40,243 nt of DNA from Halovenus sp. (GTDB lineage Archaea; Halobacteriota; Halobacteria; Halobacteriales; Haloarculaceae): the NCBI GenBank assembly GCA_028274925.1, contig JAQCNR010000459.1:1-40243 (forward strand). Reading direction: 5' to 3'. The notes below the pieces were generated by a model, which did no database searches, had not been told where the DNA came from, and saw nothing but the letters and a program-made list of their open reading frames with translations. The translations under genes and the position numbers were made by a program. Shown piece by piece: positions 1 through 7,100 of the stretch. Numbering within the stretch: the stretch's first letter is position 1; each line of letters starts with the position of its first letter.

Positions 1-311
1 TCGTCGAAGACATCGAGTTCGTGGTAGACGGCGAGAATCTCGTCGCGTTCCTCCGTGGAGATGTCGACGCCGTAGGCGTCGAGTGCGTACTGCAGGGCGT
101 CGCGGTTCATCTCGTAGAAGGGCTGGTAGGCGTCGATCTGGTTGGCGATGAAGGTGTACGCCAGCGACCGGGTGCGCCAGAGTCGTGACACTGGTTCTGG
201 GTCGGGCACGCGCTCGGCCAAGGCCGTTCTGGCCGCCTCGACATCGACGAGTGTGCTGTACGAGTCAAACGTTACAGTCTGGACGCGGTCAGTGTCGAAT
301 CCCACTCCCAT
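1..311 (-). CDS. HAD-superfamily hydrolase, haloacid dehalogenase type II-like (partial)
   Basis: The N-terminal 103 residues of a protein that runs off the left edge. Translation from the ATG at 311 gives TFDSYSTLVDV near residues 14-24. This is the HAD motif I, with Asp16 as the expected nucleophile that forms an aspartyl-enzyme intermediate. It is followed by LWRTRSLAYTF, which resembles the LWR...L.Y.W segment of L-2-haloacid dehalogenases. A soluble cytosolic hydrolase of small organic acids or phosphates is likely, but the substrate cannot be told from this part. It lies upstream of the patatin gene on the same strand's downstream side, 24 bp away, so the PHA pair may read through into it. 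The remaining HAD motifs are outside the window. Confidence 0.75.
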   Translation of the reverse strand, partial: MGVGFDTDRVQTVTFDSYSTLVDVEAARTALAERVPDPEPVSRLWRTRSLAYTFIANQIDAYQPFYEMNRDALQYALDAYGVDISTEERDEILAVYHELDVFD

Positions 312-335
312 ACTTGGCGTACATCGCGCGAGCGC

Positions 336-1304
336 TTAAGATTCCGCCCGCTCGTCGAGAAAGGCCGCGGCCTTGTCTCGACCCGACGTCAGCAACTCCT
401 CGATGAATGCGGGGTCGCGGTCGAGTTTCGTCGAGGCGTCGTAGCCCTGCCCCATCTGGATGCGGTGAATCTCGGTTGTCGAGAACTCGTCAGTCGGGAG
501 TCGACCACTCTCGACCCAGTCGTTGACCCGCTCGATGAACCGGAGTTCCTGGTTCAGCGAGATGTTGCCCGAGAGTTCGTTGCGCCGGTTGGTGATTTCG
601 TTGAGGCTCGTCGGCTCCCCCTCGAGTTCCTGCGGATTAATCTGAATTACCCACAGTTCGTCGGGCTTGCGTTCGGGCGATTGGTGCATCAGGTCGTAAA
701 TCGGTGGATTCTGGGAGAACAGCCCGTCCCAGTGGTAGTGACCGTTAATTTTGACCGCCTCGAACAGCGTCGGCACTGCCGCAGAGGCCAGCACCGCCTC
801 GACGGTAACGTCCTCGTTGGTGAACGTCTCGAAAACGCCGGCGTTGATGTTGACTGTCCCGACGACAAGTTCCGGTGCCGTTCGCTCACAGTAGCCGGGA
901 ATATCCGCGAAGTCCACGTGACGTTCGAGAATCGACCCGATACGCTCTTTGCCCATCTTCGACCACGGATTCTGGTAGGGGCTGACCCGTGCCAGCGGCA
1001 GTCCGGCACCCTCGAACCGTGAGAGCGTCGTCAGCCAGTTGTTCGTGGCACGGTCGGCCGGACCGTCGACCGCAATATCTGCCCAGATATCCGTCACGAT
1101 ATCTGCGGCTTTCGCCTCATCGCCGGTGACCAGCCCGTACCACGCTGCCAGGGCGTTGAACGCGCCGCCTGAGGTACCACTGATGCCGACGAGTTCGCAG
1201 TCGTCGTCCCAGTTCTCGAAACACTGAGCCAGCACACCGGCGGTGAAGGCGGTGTGACTCCCGCCGCCCTGACAGGCGATGGCGACGTTTGTTTGCTCAC
1301 TCAT
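336..1304 (-). CDS. Patatin-like hydrolase, probable PHA depolymerase (PhaZh1-like)
   Basis: A 322-residue patatin-family serine hydrolase. An oxyanion-hole loop CQGGGSH lies at residues 11-17. The nucleophile elbow GTSGG has Ser45. The second dyad residue is Asp193 in HWDGLFSQNPP. No signal peptide or transmembrane segment is visible, so it should be cytosolic. Its start overlaps the stop of the upstream SDR gene by 4 bp (ATGA), so the two are translationally coupled. In Haloferax mediterranei a patatin-like protein, PhaZh1, degrades native PHA granules to 3-hydroxybutyrate and lies beside bdhA. The same pairing here is the main reason for proposing a depolymerase over a phospholipase. Family assignment is firm; the substrate is inferred. 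Confidence 0.85.
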   Translation of the reverse strand: MSEQTNVAIACQGGGSHTAFTAGVLAQCFENWDDDCELVGISGTSGGAFNALAAWYGLVTGDEAKAADIVTDIWADIAVDGPADRATNNWLTTLSRFEGAGLPLARVSPYQNPWSKMGKERIGSILERHVDFADIPGYCERTAPELVVGTVNINAGVFETFTNEDVTVEAVLASAAVPTLFEAVKINGHYHWDGLFSQNPPIYDLMHQSPERKPDELWVIQINPQELEGEPTSLNEITNRRNELSGNISLNQELRFIERVNDWVESGRLPTDEFSTTEIHRIQMGQGYDASTKLDRDPAFIEELLTSGRDKAAAFLDERAES

Positions 1305-2164
1305 TGATAGGTTGTCGTGTAGCCGCCGTCCCAGAGCATATCGCCGCCGTTGAGGTGCTTGCCGTGTCGTGAGAGGCCAAATGTGAAGAGATTTGCTACC
1401 TCTGCCGGCGTCATCATCTGTTTCGTTCGGGCCTGTCCGAGCATCACGTCCTCGATGACCGCTTGTTTGGAGATGCCGCGCTGTTCTGCGGTATCCTCGA
1501 TCTGGTTGACCATCAGCGGCGTCAGGACGTAGCCGACCGAGACCGAAAAACTCCGGAGTGTGCCCGCGCCCTCTGCGGCGATAGAGCGTGTCAGCCCAGT
1601 GAGCGCGTGTTTCGCGGTGATGTAGGCCGCCTTCCGTTCGGTCGCGAAGTGGCCGTGCACCGACGACATATTCGCGATGGCACCGACGCCATCCTCGGTC
1701 GCCTCGATATGTGGAATCGCCTTCTGTGCGGTCAAAAAGGGCGCGCGGACCATGATGTCCTGCAAGAGGTCGTACTTCTCCATCGGGAACTCGGCGATGG
1801 CGTCGATGTGTTGCATCCCTGCGATGTTGGCGACGTAGCGCAACTGGCCGTACTCTGCGGCGGCGTCGACGACTGCTCCCACGTCCTCGTCGTTGGTCAG
1901 GTCTGTCTCGACCCCCTCGAATGAGCCCTCGGCACCGATTTCGTCGACGAGCGCTGTGGTCTCGGCCATTCCGTCGGTGTCGATGTCGGCCCCGACGACA
2001 GTGAGGCCGTTGGCGGCGAGTGCGACCGCGGTTGCCTGTCCGATTCCGGAGGCTGCGCCGGTAACGAGCGCTGTCGTGTCCTCGGTGAACCGTGGGTCGT
2101 CGAGGACCAGTAGGTCGTCGCGGGTCAGTTCAGGTGGCGCCAGGTCGATATCATCCTCAGTCAT
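1301..2164 (-). CDS. SDR oxidoreductase, probable 3-hydroxybutyrate dehydrogenase (BdhA-like)
   Basis: A 287-residue classical short-chain dehydrogenase. The Rossmann motif TGAASGIG is at residues 35-42, NIAG at about 113-116, the catalytic Ser near 168 (NMSSVHGH), and YITAK has Tyr181 and Lys185. The ATG at 2164 was chosen over longer upstream starts because an AT box lies about 27 bp before it and the extra N-terminal residues are not SDR-like. A 30-residue extension before the Rossmann fold is typical of haloarchaeal members. It precedes and overlaps the patatin gene. Oxidation of (R)-3-hydroxybutyrate released from PHA to acetoacetate with NAD+ is the inferred reaction. Other hydroxyacyl substrates remain possible. 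Confidence 0.82.
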   Translation of the reverse strand: MTEDDIDLAPPELTRDDLLVLDDPRFTEDTTALVTGAASGIGQATAVALAANGLTVVGADIDTDGMAETTALVDEIGAEGSFEGVETDLTNDEDVGAVVDAAAEYGQLRYVANIAGMQHIDAIAEFPMEKYDLLQDIMVRAPFLTAQKAIPHIEATEDGVGAIANMSSVHGHFATERKAAYITAKHALTGLTRSIAAEGAGTLRSFSVSVGYVLTPLMVNQIEDTAEQRGISKQAVIEDVMLGQARTKQMMTPAEVANLFTFGLSRHGKHLNGGDMLWDGGYTTTYQ

Positions 2165-2183
2165 AGTTGTACTTCGTTGCAGT

Positions 2184-2198
2184 CCCAAATAAAAAGCG
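2184..2198 (-). promoter_or_regulatory. TATA-like promoter of the SDR-patatin unit
   Basis: On the minus strand the sequence reads CTTTTTATTTGGG. Its AT box (2187-2195) is about 27 bp upstream of the ATG at 2164. With archaeal TBP/TFB spacing this puts transcription initiation at or near the start codon, that is, a leaderless transcript for the SDR gene. Confidence 0.5.
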
Positions 2199-2327
2199 CA
2201 GTTAACGCAGGGTGGTTCGAGGGGGTCAATGACAGTATGCCCGGTCCGCGCTACCCAGCCGCGCGGTTGTGTAGGTCCAGCGCGCACCCCGGGAAACATT
2301 ATTGTGCAATCCGACACAGAACAAAAT

Positions 2328-2579
2328 ATGGCACATCAGTCGCGCTCCGAAGATGCGACTGCCTCGCTGTCAGAGTTGCCGCCCAGTGCGAAACTCGTCG
2401 CCAAGACGCTCGAACACGAGGGAGAGTTGACCCAGCCACAACTGGCTGACCAGACGTTGCTGGCGGGCCGAACAGTCCGGTCTGCGCTGTCTGAACTCGA
2501 AGACGCTGACATCGTCACCTCTCGCAGTTCCGTCATCGACGCACGGAAGACACTCTACTCGCTCGCTGACGACGACTAG
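2328..2579 (+). CDS. Small winged-helix (MarR/TrmB-like) transcription regulator
   Basis: An 83-residue protein consisting almost entirely of one winged helix. The segment LPPSAKLVAKTLEHEGELTQ is followed by a recognition helix containing RTVRSALSELEDADIV, and then a short wing. It resembles single-domain haloarchaeal MarR/TrmB-type DNA-binding proteins with no ligand domain. The ATG at 2328 was chosen because the residues from an upstream in-frame start at 2229 are low-complexity and not conserved in character. It is transcribed divergently from the SDR/patatin unit 163 bp away, so it is a candidate local regulator. That role is inference from position only. Confidence 0.75.
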   Translation: MAHQSRSEDATASLSELPPSAKLVAKTLEHEGELTQPQLADQTLLAGRTVRSALSELEDADIVTSRSSVIDARKTLYSLADDD

Positions 2580-2634
2580 TTGGGGTTACCGACTTCTCAC
2601 CAACACTTACGAGCCAACCGCGTGAGTCTCACGT

Positions 2635-4059
2635 ATGAGCGACCCATTCGTCGTCGTCGGCGGTGACGCCGCAGGACTGAGCGCAGCGAGCAAGTGCAAA
2701 CGCGAAGACCCAGACCGAGAGGTCATCGTCTACGAGAAAAGCGACTGGATTTCCTACGCCCACTGTGGCATGCCGTACTACATCAAAGGCGAGGTGGACT
2801 CTATCGCGTCGATGCTCTCGCTGTCACCAACAGAAGTCAGCGAACGAGGAATCGACCTCCACCGACACCACGAGGTGACTGGGGTCGACCCACGGGAACA
2901 GACGGTCACCGTCGAGACGCCCGACGGCACAGTCAAACAGTCCTACGGCGACCTGCTGATTGCCACCGGTGCGCGGGCGGTGACTGCGCCAATCGAGGGT
3001 GCAGACCTCGACGACGTATTCACGATTCACCACATGCACTCGGCCGCGGCACTGCGCGCACTGCTCACACCACCCGAGAAGGCCGACGAATCGGTGCTCG
3101 ACGCCGACTACGTCGACCTCGACGCAATAACGCCGTACTTCGACCGCGAGCCACCCGAAACCGTCGCCATGGTCGGCGGCGGATACGTTGGCGTCGAGAT
3201 GGTCGAGGCATTCCGCGAGTGGGACCTCGAAACACATCTCTACCAGCGCCCCAGTCGACCCGCACCAGCCTTCGGCGAGGCTGTCGGCGACGAAATCGCA
3301 GCTTATGTCGACGACGCAGGCGTCGACCTGCACCTGAACACTGAAGGCGAAGCTATCGCGGGCGAGGATAGCGTCGAGCGAGTTGTTGCTGACGACGGCA
3401 CTGTCGCGGTGGATTTAGCGGTGGTCGGTATTGGCATCCGGCCAAACACGGAACTCGTCATGGACACTGGCGTCGAGTTCGGCGAGTCTGGCGCAGTCAG
3501 AATCGACGAATACGGCCAGACCGCAGTCGATGGCGTCTACGCTGCCGGCGACTGCGCGGAGAAGACCCACGCCGTCACCGGTGAGTCCGACTGGGTGCCC
3601 CTCGGTCTGACGGCAAACCGCGCGGGCCGGGCAATCGGCCAGACTGTCGCTGGCGACCCGACACCAGTCGGTGAGATTGCTGGCACAGCCGTGTTGAAAG
3701 CCTTCGAACTGGAGTGTGGTCGCGTGGGAATCATCGACCACGACCGGGCCGAAGCAGCCGGGTTCGACCCTGTCTCGGAGACGATCACTGCCGGGTCACG
3801 TTCTGGCTACTACCCCGGTAACGCCGAGACGACGGTGACGCTGACCGCCGACAGCGAGAGCGGACGGCTGCTCGGGGGGACGATTGCCGGGGAGGACCGC
3901 GCAGCCATCCGAATCGACACGCTCGCAACGGCGTTGCACAAGGGGACGACAGTGGACGAACTCGAACGGTTCGACCTCGCGTATGCACCACCGTTCAGCC
4001 CAGTGTGGGACCCGATTCTCGTCGCGGCGAAGGTGCTCAACGGCTCGTTGGAAGCGTAA
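2635..4059 (+). CDS. FAD-dependent pyridine nucleotide-disulfide oxidoreductase, CoA-disulfide reductase/NADH oxidase-like
   Basis: A 474-residue flavoprotein with an N-terminal FAD motif (VVVGGDAAGLSAASK, residues 6-20). A single redox cysteine, Cys44, lies in SYAHCGMPYY, the hallmark of the CoA-disulfide reductase, NADH oxidase and persulfide reductase group. The NAD(P)H-binding motif is VAMVGGGYVGVEM near residue 178. The second FAD motif is GVYAAGDCAE near 303. The C-terminal dimerisation domain ends in AYAPPFSPVWDP, also typical of this group. It should reduce CoA disulfide, a persulfide or O2 with NAD(P)H. Haloarchaea use gamma-glutamylcysteine as their main thiol, so the natural substrate is uncertain. 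It probably forms its own transcription unit. Confidence 0.85.
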   Translation: MSDPFVVVGGDAAGLSAASKCKREDPDREVIVYEKSDWISYAHCGMPYYIKGEVDSIASMLSLSPTEVSERGIDLHRHHEVTGVDPREQTVTVETPDGTVKQSYGDLLIATGARAVTAPIEGADLDDVFTIHHMHSAAALRALLTPPEKADESVLDADYVDLDAITPYFDREPPETVAMVGGGYVGVEMVEAFREWDLETHLYQRPSRPAPAFGEAVGDEIAAYVDDAGVDLHLNTEGEAIAGEDSVERVVADDGTVAVDLAVVGIGIRPNTELVMDTGVEFGESGAVRIDEYGQTAVDGVYAAGDCAEKTHAVTGESDWVPLGLTANRAGRAIGQTVAGDPTPVGEIAGTAVLKAFELECGRVGIIDHDRAEAAGFDPVSETITAGSRSGYYPGNAETTVTLTADSESGRLLGGTIAGEDRAAIRIDTLATALHKGTTVDELERFDLAYAPPFSPVWDPILVAAKVLNGSLEA

Positions 4060-4141
4060 ATTCTTCCGTTCACCCTGCGATTCACGGGAAGCTTTATTCA
4101 GGGTCCTAAAGAAGTGCCACATATGAGTGATCGGCAGCTCC

Positions 4142-4150
4142 GGGGAGGAG
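4142..4150 (+). promoter_or_regulatory. Strong ribosome binding site deciding a GTG start
   Basis: The purine run GGGGAGGAG lies 7 bp upstream of the GTG at 4158 and matches the archaeal anti-Shine-Dalgarno sequence. It supports the GTG as the start of the phosphate permease gene, which has no suitable in-frame ATG near its first membrane segment. Confidence 0.6.
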
Positions 4151-4157
4151 ACTGACC

Positions 4158-5363
4158 GTGGCTGGACTGCTGTTTTGGGCGCTCGTCGCGCTGGCGACTG
4201 TCACTAGCCTCGCGACGGCGTGGGCGCTGGGTGCAAACAGCAACTCGCCACCGTTCGCGCCGGCGATTGGTGCCAACGCCATCTCGACGATGCGGGCGGC
4301 CTTTCTCGTCGGCATCCTCGCCGCACTTGGCGCACTGGCCCAGGGCGGCGCAATCTCCGAAACCGTCGGCGCGGGCCTGATTAACGGCGTCCAGATCACC
4401 TCGCTGGCAGCAACGGCGGGGCTGCTGACCGCAACGTCGTTCATGGTGATTGGTGTCTATACCGGCTATCCTGTCCCCGCGGCGTTTGCCACGACCGGCG
4501 CAATGGTCGGCGTGGGACTCTCGCTTGGCGGCGACCCCGCAATCGATACCTACCGCCGGATTGCGACGTTCTGGGTGCTCGTCCCGCCTGTCTCTGGGGG
4601 GCTTGCTTACCTGACCGCAACGCTGCTCCGACGCGACGATATTCCCGAAACCCTCAGCATCCCACTGCTCGCAGCTATCGTCGGCGGCATCGCCGCGAAC
4701 GTCCAACTGTCGATTATTCCCTCACCGCCCGACGTCGAGCAAAGCTCTATTGCCGCGTTCGTCGCAAGATTCGTCCAGAGCCCAACGCTCGGGGGCGTTG
4801 ACCCGCTGCAAGTGCTGGTTACGATTGCCCTCGCCGCGCTAAGCTTCCAAGTGATGCGCCGCCGAACGCGAGATTCGGTCGAGGGCGGCATCCGGTCGTT
4901 TCTCGTCGTTCTCGGGAGTGTCGTTGCCTTCTCAAGCGGTGGTAGTCAGGTCGGACTGGCGACCGGTCCGCTGGAAAATCTCTACGGGACCGAACTCGGC
5001 CTGCCGGGAATCGTCCTGCTGGCCCTCGGTGCAACCGGCATCCTCGCCGGTGCGTGGATGGGCGCACCCAAACTGCTCCAGGCAACCTCGCGTGAGTACG
5101 CGCAGTTGGGTGTCCGACGCTCGATTGCCGCGCTCGTGCCCGGATTTATCATCGCGCAGTTGGCCATCGCGCTCGGGATTCCCATCTCGTTCAACAACAT
5201 TATTATCTCCGGCGTTATCGGCGGCGGACTGGCTGGTGGCTCTGCAGGCGTTTCCCGTCGAAAAATCGGCGTTACGCTGACCTTTTGGGTCATTACGCTG
5301 GGTAGTTCCATCGCGGTTGGATTCGGCCTGTACAAACTCTTTGCCGCGGTGCTTGGCGGGTGA
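4158..5363 (+). CDS. Inorganic phosphate transporter, PiT family
   Basis: A 401-residue polytopic membrane protein starting at a GTG with a strong ribosome binding site. The N-terminal repeat contains ALGANSNSPPFAPAIGANAI, the PiT signature of a GAN-type segment after the first helix. The C-terminal half repeats it more weakly (SFNNIIISGVIGGGLAGG). About ten hydrophobic segments flank a cytoplasmic loop rich in charged residues around residues 225-245. PiT carriers import phosphate with a cation, Na+ or H+; which one applies here cannot be read. It is convergent with the UspA gene, with stop codons 1 bp apart. No PhoU-like regulator lies beside it. Confidence 0.9.
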   Translation: MAGLLFWALVALATVTSLATAWALGANSNSPPFAPAIGANAISTMRAAFLVGILAALGALAQGGAISETVGAGLINGVQITSLAATAGLLTATSFMVIGVYTGYPVPAAFATTGAMVGVGLSLGGDPAIDTYRRIATFWVLVPPVSGGLAYLTATLLRRDDIPETLSIPLLAAIVGGIAANVQLSIIPSPPDVEQSSIAAFVARFVQSPTLGGVDPLQVLVTIALAALSFQVMRRRTRDSVEGGIRSFLVVLGSVVAFSSGGSQVGLATGPLENLYGTELGLPGIVLLALGATGILAGAWMGAPKLLQATSREYAQLGVRRSIAALVPGFIIAQLAIALGIPISFNNIIISGVIGGGLAGGSAGVSRRKIGVTLTFWVITLGSSIAVGFGLYKLFAAVLGG

Positions 5364-5364
5364 C

Positions 5365-5790
5365 TCAGCGGACGACGGTGACTGTTACTGGTGCTTCGCC
5401 GACGACAGTGGTTGCGACTGTGCCGAGCAACCGGCGAGCAATGCTGGTCCGCTCGCCGCCGTGACTGCCCATCACGATTCGGTCGATGTCGTGTGTATCG
5501 ACGTATGCGAGGATTGCCTCGGCCGGGTCGCCGGTTTCGACGGCTGTCTCGATGTCGGCTTCGGTGGCGCGTTCCCGGCTCTGCTCGACGAGCGTGTTAG
5601 CCCGCTTGCGTGCGCTTTTACGCCGCTTTTCGCCAGGTTCGAGCATCCCGCCCTCGCTCATCGCTGCGTCGAGCTGCGTCACCACGTTCAGCACGGTCAC
5701 ACGACAATCAAAGAGCGCAAGCGCCTCGTCGAGTGCCGCGTCGGCCAGTGGTGAGCCGTCGAGTGGAACGAGCACGTGCGATGGAGCCAT
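5365..5790 (-). CDS. Universal stress protein UspA family
   Basis: A 141-residue single Usp domain. It opens HVLVPLDGSPLADAALDEAL and carries the ATP-binding signature MGSHGGERTSIARRLLGTVAT near the C-terminus (G-x2-G-x9-G-S/T type). This indicates an ATP-binding Usp rather than a UspA-type non-binder. It is a cytosolic homodimer of unknown partner. The ATG at 5790 was chosen over an upstream extension because the domain begins right there. It is transcribed divergently from the NucS-N gene fragment at 5875. It is one of three Usp genes in the window. Confidence 0.9.
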   Translation of the reverse strand: MAPSHVLVPLDGSPLADAALDEALALFDCRVTVLNVVTQLDAAMSEGGMLEPGEKRRKSARKRANTLVEQSRERATEADIETAVETGDPAEAILAYVDTHDIDRIVMGSHGGERTSIARRLLGTVATTVVGEAPVTVTVVR

Positions 5791-5848
5791 ACTGTCGGTT
5801 GCACCCGGGGGGACATATTGTCGGGGGTCGCCTGCAGACGTAGCCTTA

Positions 5849-5872
5849 TATACAATCACCGGGCCAGAGGAG
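5849..5872 (+). promoter_or_regulatory. Duplicated promoter of the NucS-N gene fragment
   Basis: CCTTATATACAATCACC here is the counterpart of GTTTATATCCAATCACG at 7069-7085, upstream of the full-length gene. The TATA-like core is about 20 bp from the ATG at 5875, and a purine stretch AGAGGAGAT precedes the start codon. The truncated copy therefore has its own expression signals. Confidence 0.5.
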
Positions 5873-5874
5873 AT

Positions 5875-5991
5875 ATGTCCGAGACAGCACACGTTATCGC
5901 TGGCCGCTGTACGGCCCAGTTTGAGGGAACCAGAGAACAGGAACACTGCGGCGTCCTCATCGTCTTAGTCAAACCAGACAGCACTAGTTAA
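5875..5991 (+). pseudogene. 5' fragment of the NucS-N/zinc-ribbon gene (38 codons)
   Basis: The 38-residue reading frame matches the first 36 or so residues of the full gene at 7101 (AHVIAGRCTA, FEGTREQEHCG and LIVLVKPD are shared). By eye the nucleotide identity over about 110 bp is roughly 85%. The match ends at GACAGCAC, just before ACTAGTTAACTACTAGT (5983-5999), where a stop codon closes the frame. The promoter is also duplicated. This is a remnant left when foreign or paralogous DNA replaced the 3' part of a copy. The divergence shows it is not a fresh tandem duplication. A short peptide could still be made. Confidence 0.8.
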
Positions 5992-5999
5992 CTACTAGT
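5983..5999. repeat. ACTAGT direct/inverted repeat at the breakpoint
   Basis: Two copies of the palindrome ACTAGT are separated by TAACT, exactly where similarity between the gene fragment and the full gene stops. CTAG-containing words are generally scarce in haloarchaeal DNA, so the pair marks a likely junction. No matching copy is obvious at the right-hand side near 7070. Confidence 0.5.
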
Positions 6000-6070
6000 A
6001 GATTGTATATCTCACTCCCCTGACTGTGATCTATTCCCCAATACTCGCTCAGTAGAATTCGGACAGATTG

Positions 6071-6127
6071 ATATAATCCTATGTGGAGAGGTCCATAGGC
6101 TTATGGGTATGGAGTGAGTAACATAGG
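6071..6127 (+). promoter_or_regulatory. Promoter and candidate operator of the toxin-antitoxin-like pair
   Basis: A TATA-like ATATAAT (6071-6077) is followed by CCTATG (6078-6083), CATAGG (6094-6099) and a third CATAGG (6122-6127). The first two form an inverted repeat with a 10-nt spacer. It sits where transcription should begin, about 25 bp after the AT box. Binding by the pair's own winged-helix protein is an inference. Confidence 0.45.
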
Positions 6128-6134
6128 TTGACGG

Positions 6135-6440
6135 ATGGCGTCCTACACCACCATCGAAGACTGGACGGCTGTCGAAGACGGCTACGTTGTTGACGTCACC
6201 ATCCGGCAGACGAAGGCTGAGAAGTACCCAAGTGGCTGGGACTACAGCCTACATCTCGGGAAAGTCGGTGGTGATACCATCCTCCGATACGATAACGCTC
6301 ACGAGCAGACGAAAGGTCACGAGCGCCACACCTTGGATGAAATCGAAATCATCGAGTTTCCCGGGATGCTCACCCTGTATGACCGGTTCAAACGCGAAGC
6401 TGAAGGGATGTCACCAGTGTCGTGGGACTGGTCGGAGTAG
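6135..6440 (+). CDS. TumE-family (DUF6516) toxin-like protein
   Basis: A 101-residue protein with the DUF6516/TumE pattern: an N-terminal beta-rich half with SGWDYSLHLG, then ILRYDNAHEQ and GHERHTLDEI. The RYDN...H segment is the conserved core of the family. TumE proteins are annotated as toxins of type II pairs whose antitoxin is an HVO_A0114/TumA-type winged helix, and that partner follows 23 bp downstream. The catalytic activity is not established from sequence. The gene lies in a lower-GC segment between a truncated and a complete copy of another gene, which suits acquired DNA. Confidence 0.75.
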   Translation: MASYTTIEDWTAVEDGYVVDVTIRQTKAEKYPSGWDYSLHLGKVGGDTILRYDNAHEQTKGHERHTLDEIEIIEFPGMLTLYDRFKREAEGMSPVSWDWSE

Positions 6441-6463
6441 GACGCCGTCAGGAGGAAACCACC

Positions 6464-6868
6464 ATGCCAACGCTCAAAGTCACCGTCGGCGAACGCGACC
6501 GCCTCGATCAGCGCACACGCAGTCGCATCAAGGCCGCTCAGGAGGGCGAAGACCTCGACGATCCCCAGCCGGTCCTGAACTTCGGATCGTACGCTGAACT
6601 CAGCCGACTCCTTAGCCCGAAGAACCTGGAACTGCTGGAGATGATCTCCACACACAATCCCGAGAGTATCAGCGAAGCTGCCAAACTGGTAGACCGGGAC
6701 TACAAGCAGGTTCACCGGAATCTTTCTGAACTCGAGGACATCGGTATCATCGAGTTCGAAGGCGGCGGGGCAGGTACAGCAAAGCGGCCGAAACTGGCCT
6801 ACGACGGTCTCGAAATCGACATTCCGTTCAGCGGATCGAACGAGGGTGTTGGCGCAGCACCACCGTAA
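6464..6868 (+). CDS. HVO_A0114-family winged-helix protein, probable antitoxin
   Basis: 134 residues. The C-terminal two thirds form a winged helix: LLSPKNLELLEMISTHNPES, SISEAAKLVDRDYKQVHRNL as recognition helix, then ELEDIGIIEFEG and a wing GAGTAKRPKLAYDGLEIDIP. The N-terminal 40 residues are charged (VTVGERDRLDQRTRSRIK) and may contact the toxin. GGAGG at 6451-6455 lies 8 bp before the ATG at 6464, which supports this start. It follows the TumE-like gene in the same direction, the usual toxin-first order of these pairs. It probably neutralises the toxin and represses the operon through the CATAGG repeats upstream; both roles are inferred. Confidence 0.8.
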   Translation: MPTLKVTVGERDRLDQRTRSRIKAAQEGEDLDDPQPVLNFGSYAELSRLLSPKNLELLEMISTHNPESISEAAKLVDRDYKQVHRNLSELEDIGIIEFEGGGAGTAKRPKLAYDGLEIDIPFSGSNEGVGAAPP

Positions 6869-6884
6869 CTTACACTCCTGTTTA

Positions 6885-7072
6885 CCTCACATCCGCAGAC
6901 ATCTCGCCGATTACATCCTCCATCGGTTCGTAGGTAGCGTTTGGCCGTTGCGAGCGCCCGCCAGATATCCTGCCACTGTGGACCGCGTAGCCCGTGTTTG
7001 AGGCCAGTCTGAAAATCTCGACGCCGCACGCCTCGGATGACGCTGTCTCTGCCCGGGACCTCTCCGTACGTT
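6885..7072 (-). pseudogene. Frameshifted 3' remnant of an unidentified gene
   Basis: On the minus strand one frame reads EVPGRDSVIRGV, RRRDFQTGLKHGLRG and PQWQDIWRALATAK, which has protein-like composition. Coding character then seems to move to another frame that ends ATYEPMEDVIGEMSADVR and stops at 6885-6887. There is no start codon before it meets the promoter region of the gene at 7101. It looks like the C-terminal end of a gene cut by the same rearrangement that left the fragment at 5875. I do not recognise the family. Confidence 0.35.
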
Positions 7073-7078
7073 TATATC
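7070..7078 (+). promoter_or_regulatory. TATA-like promoter of the NucS-N/zinc-ribbon gene
   Basis: GTTTATATC is centred about 27 bp upstream of the ATG at 7101 and is shared with the truncated copy (TTATAT.CAATCAC). The spacing predicts a leaderless transcript. Confidence 0.55.
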
Positions 7079-7100
7079 CAATCACGGAACCAATCACCCT

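Noticed and set aside
465..1022. 185-residue plus-strand frame opposite the patatin gene
   Set aside because: It is an antisense shadow: GC-rich codons with strong wobble bias keep the opposite frames open. The minus-strand patatin has complete motifs.
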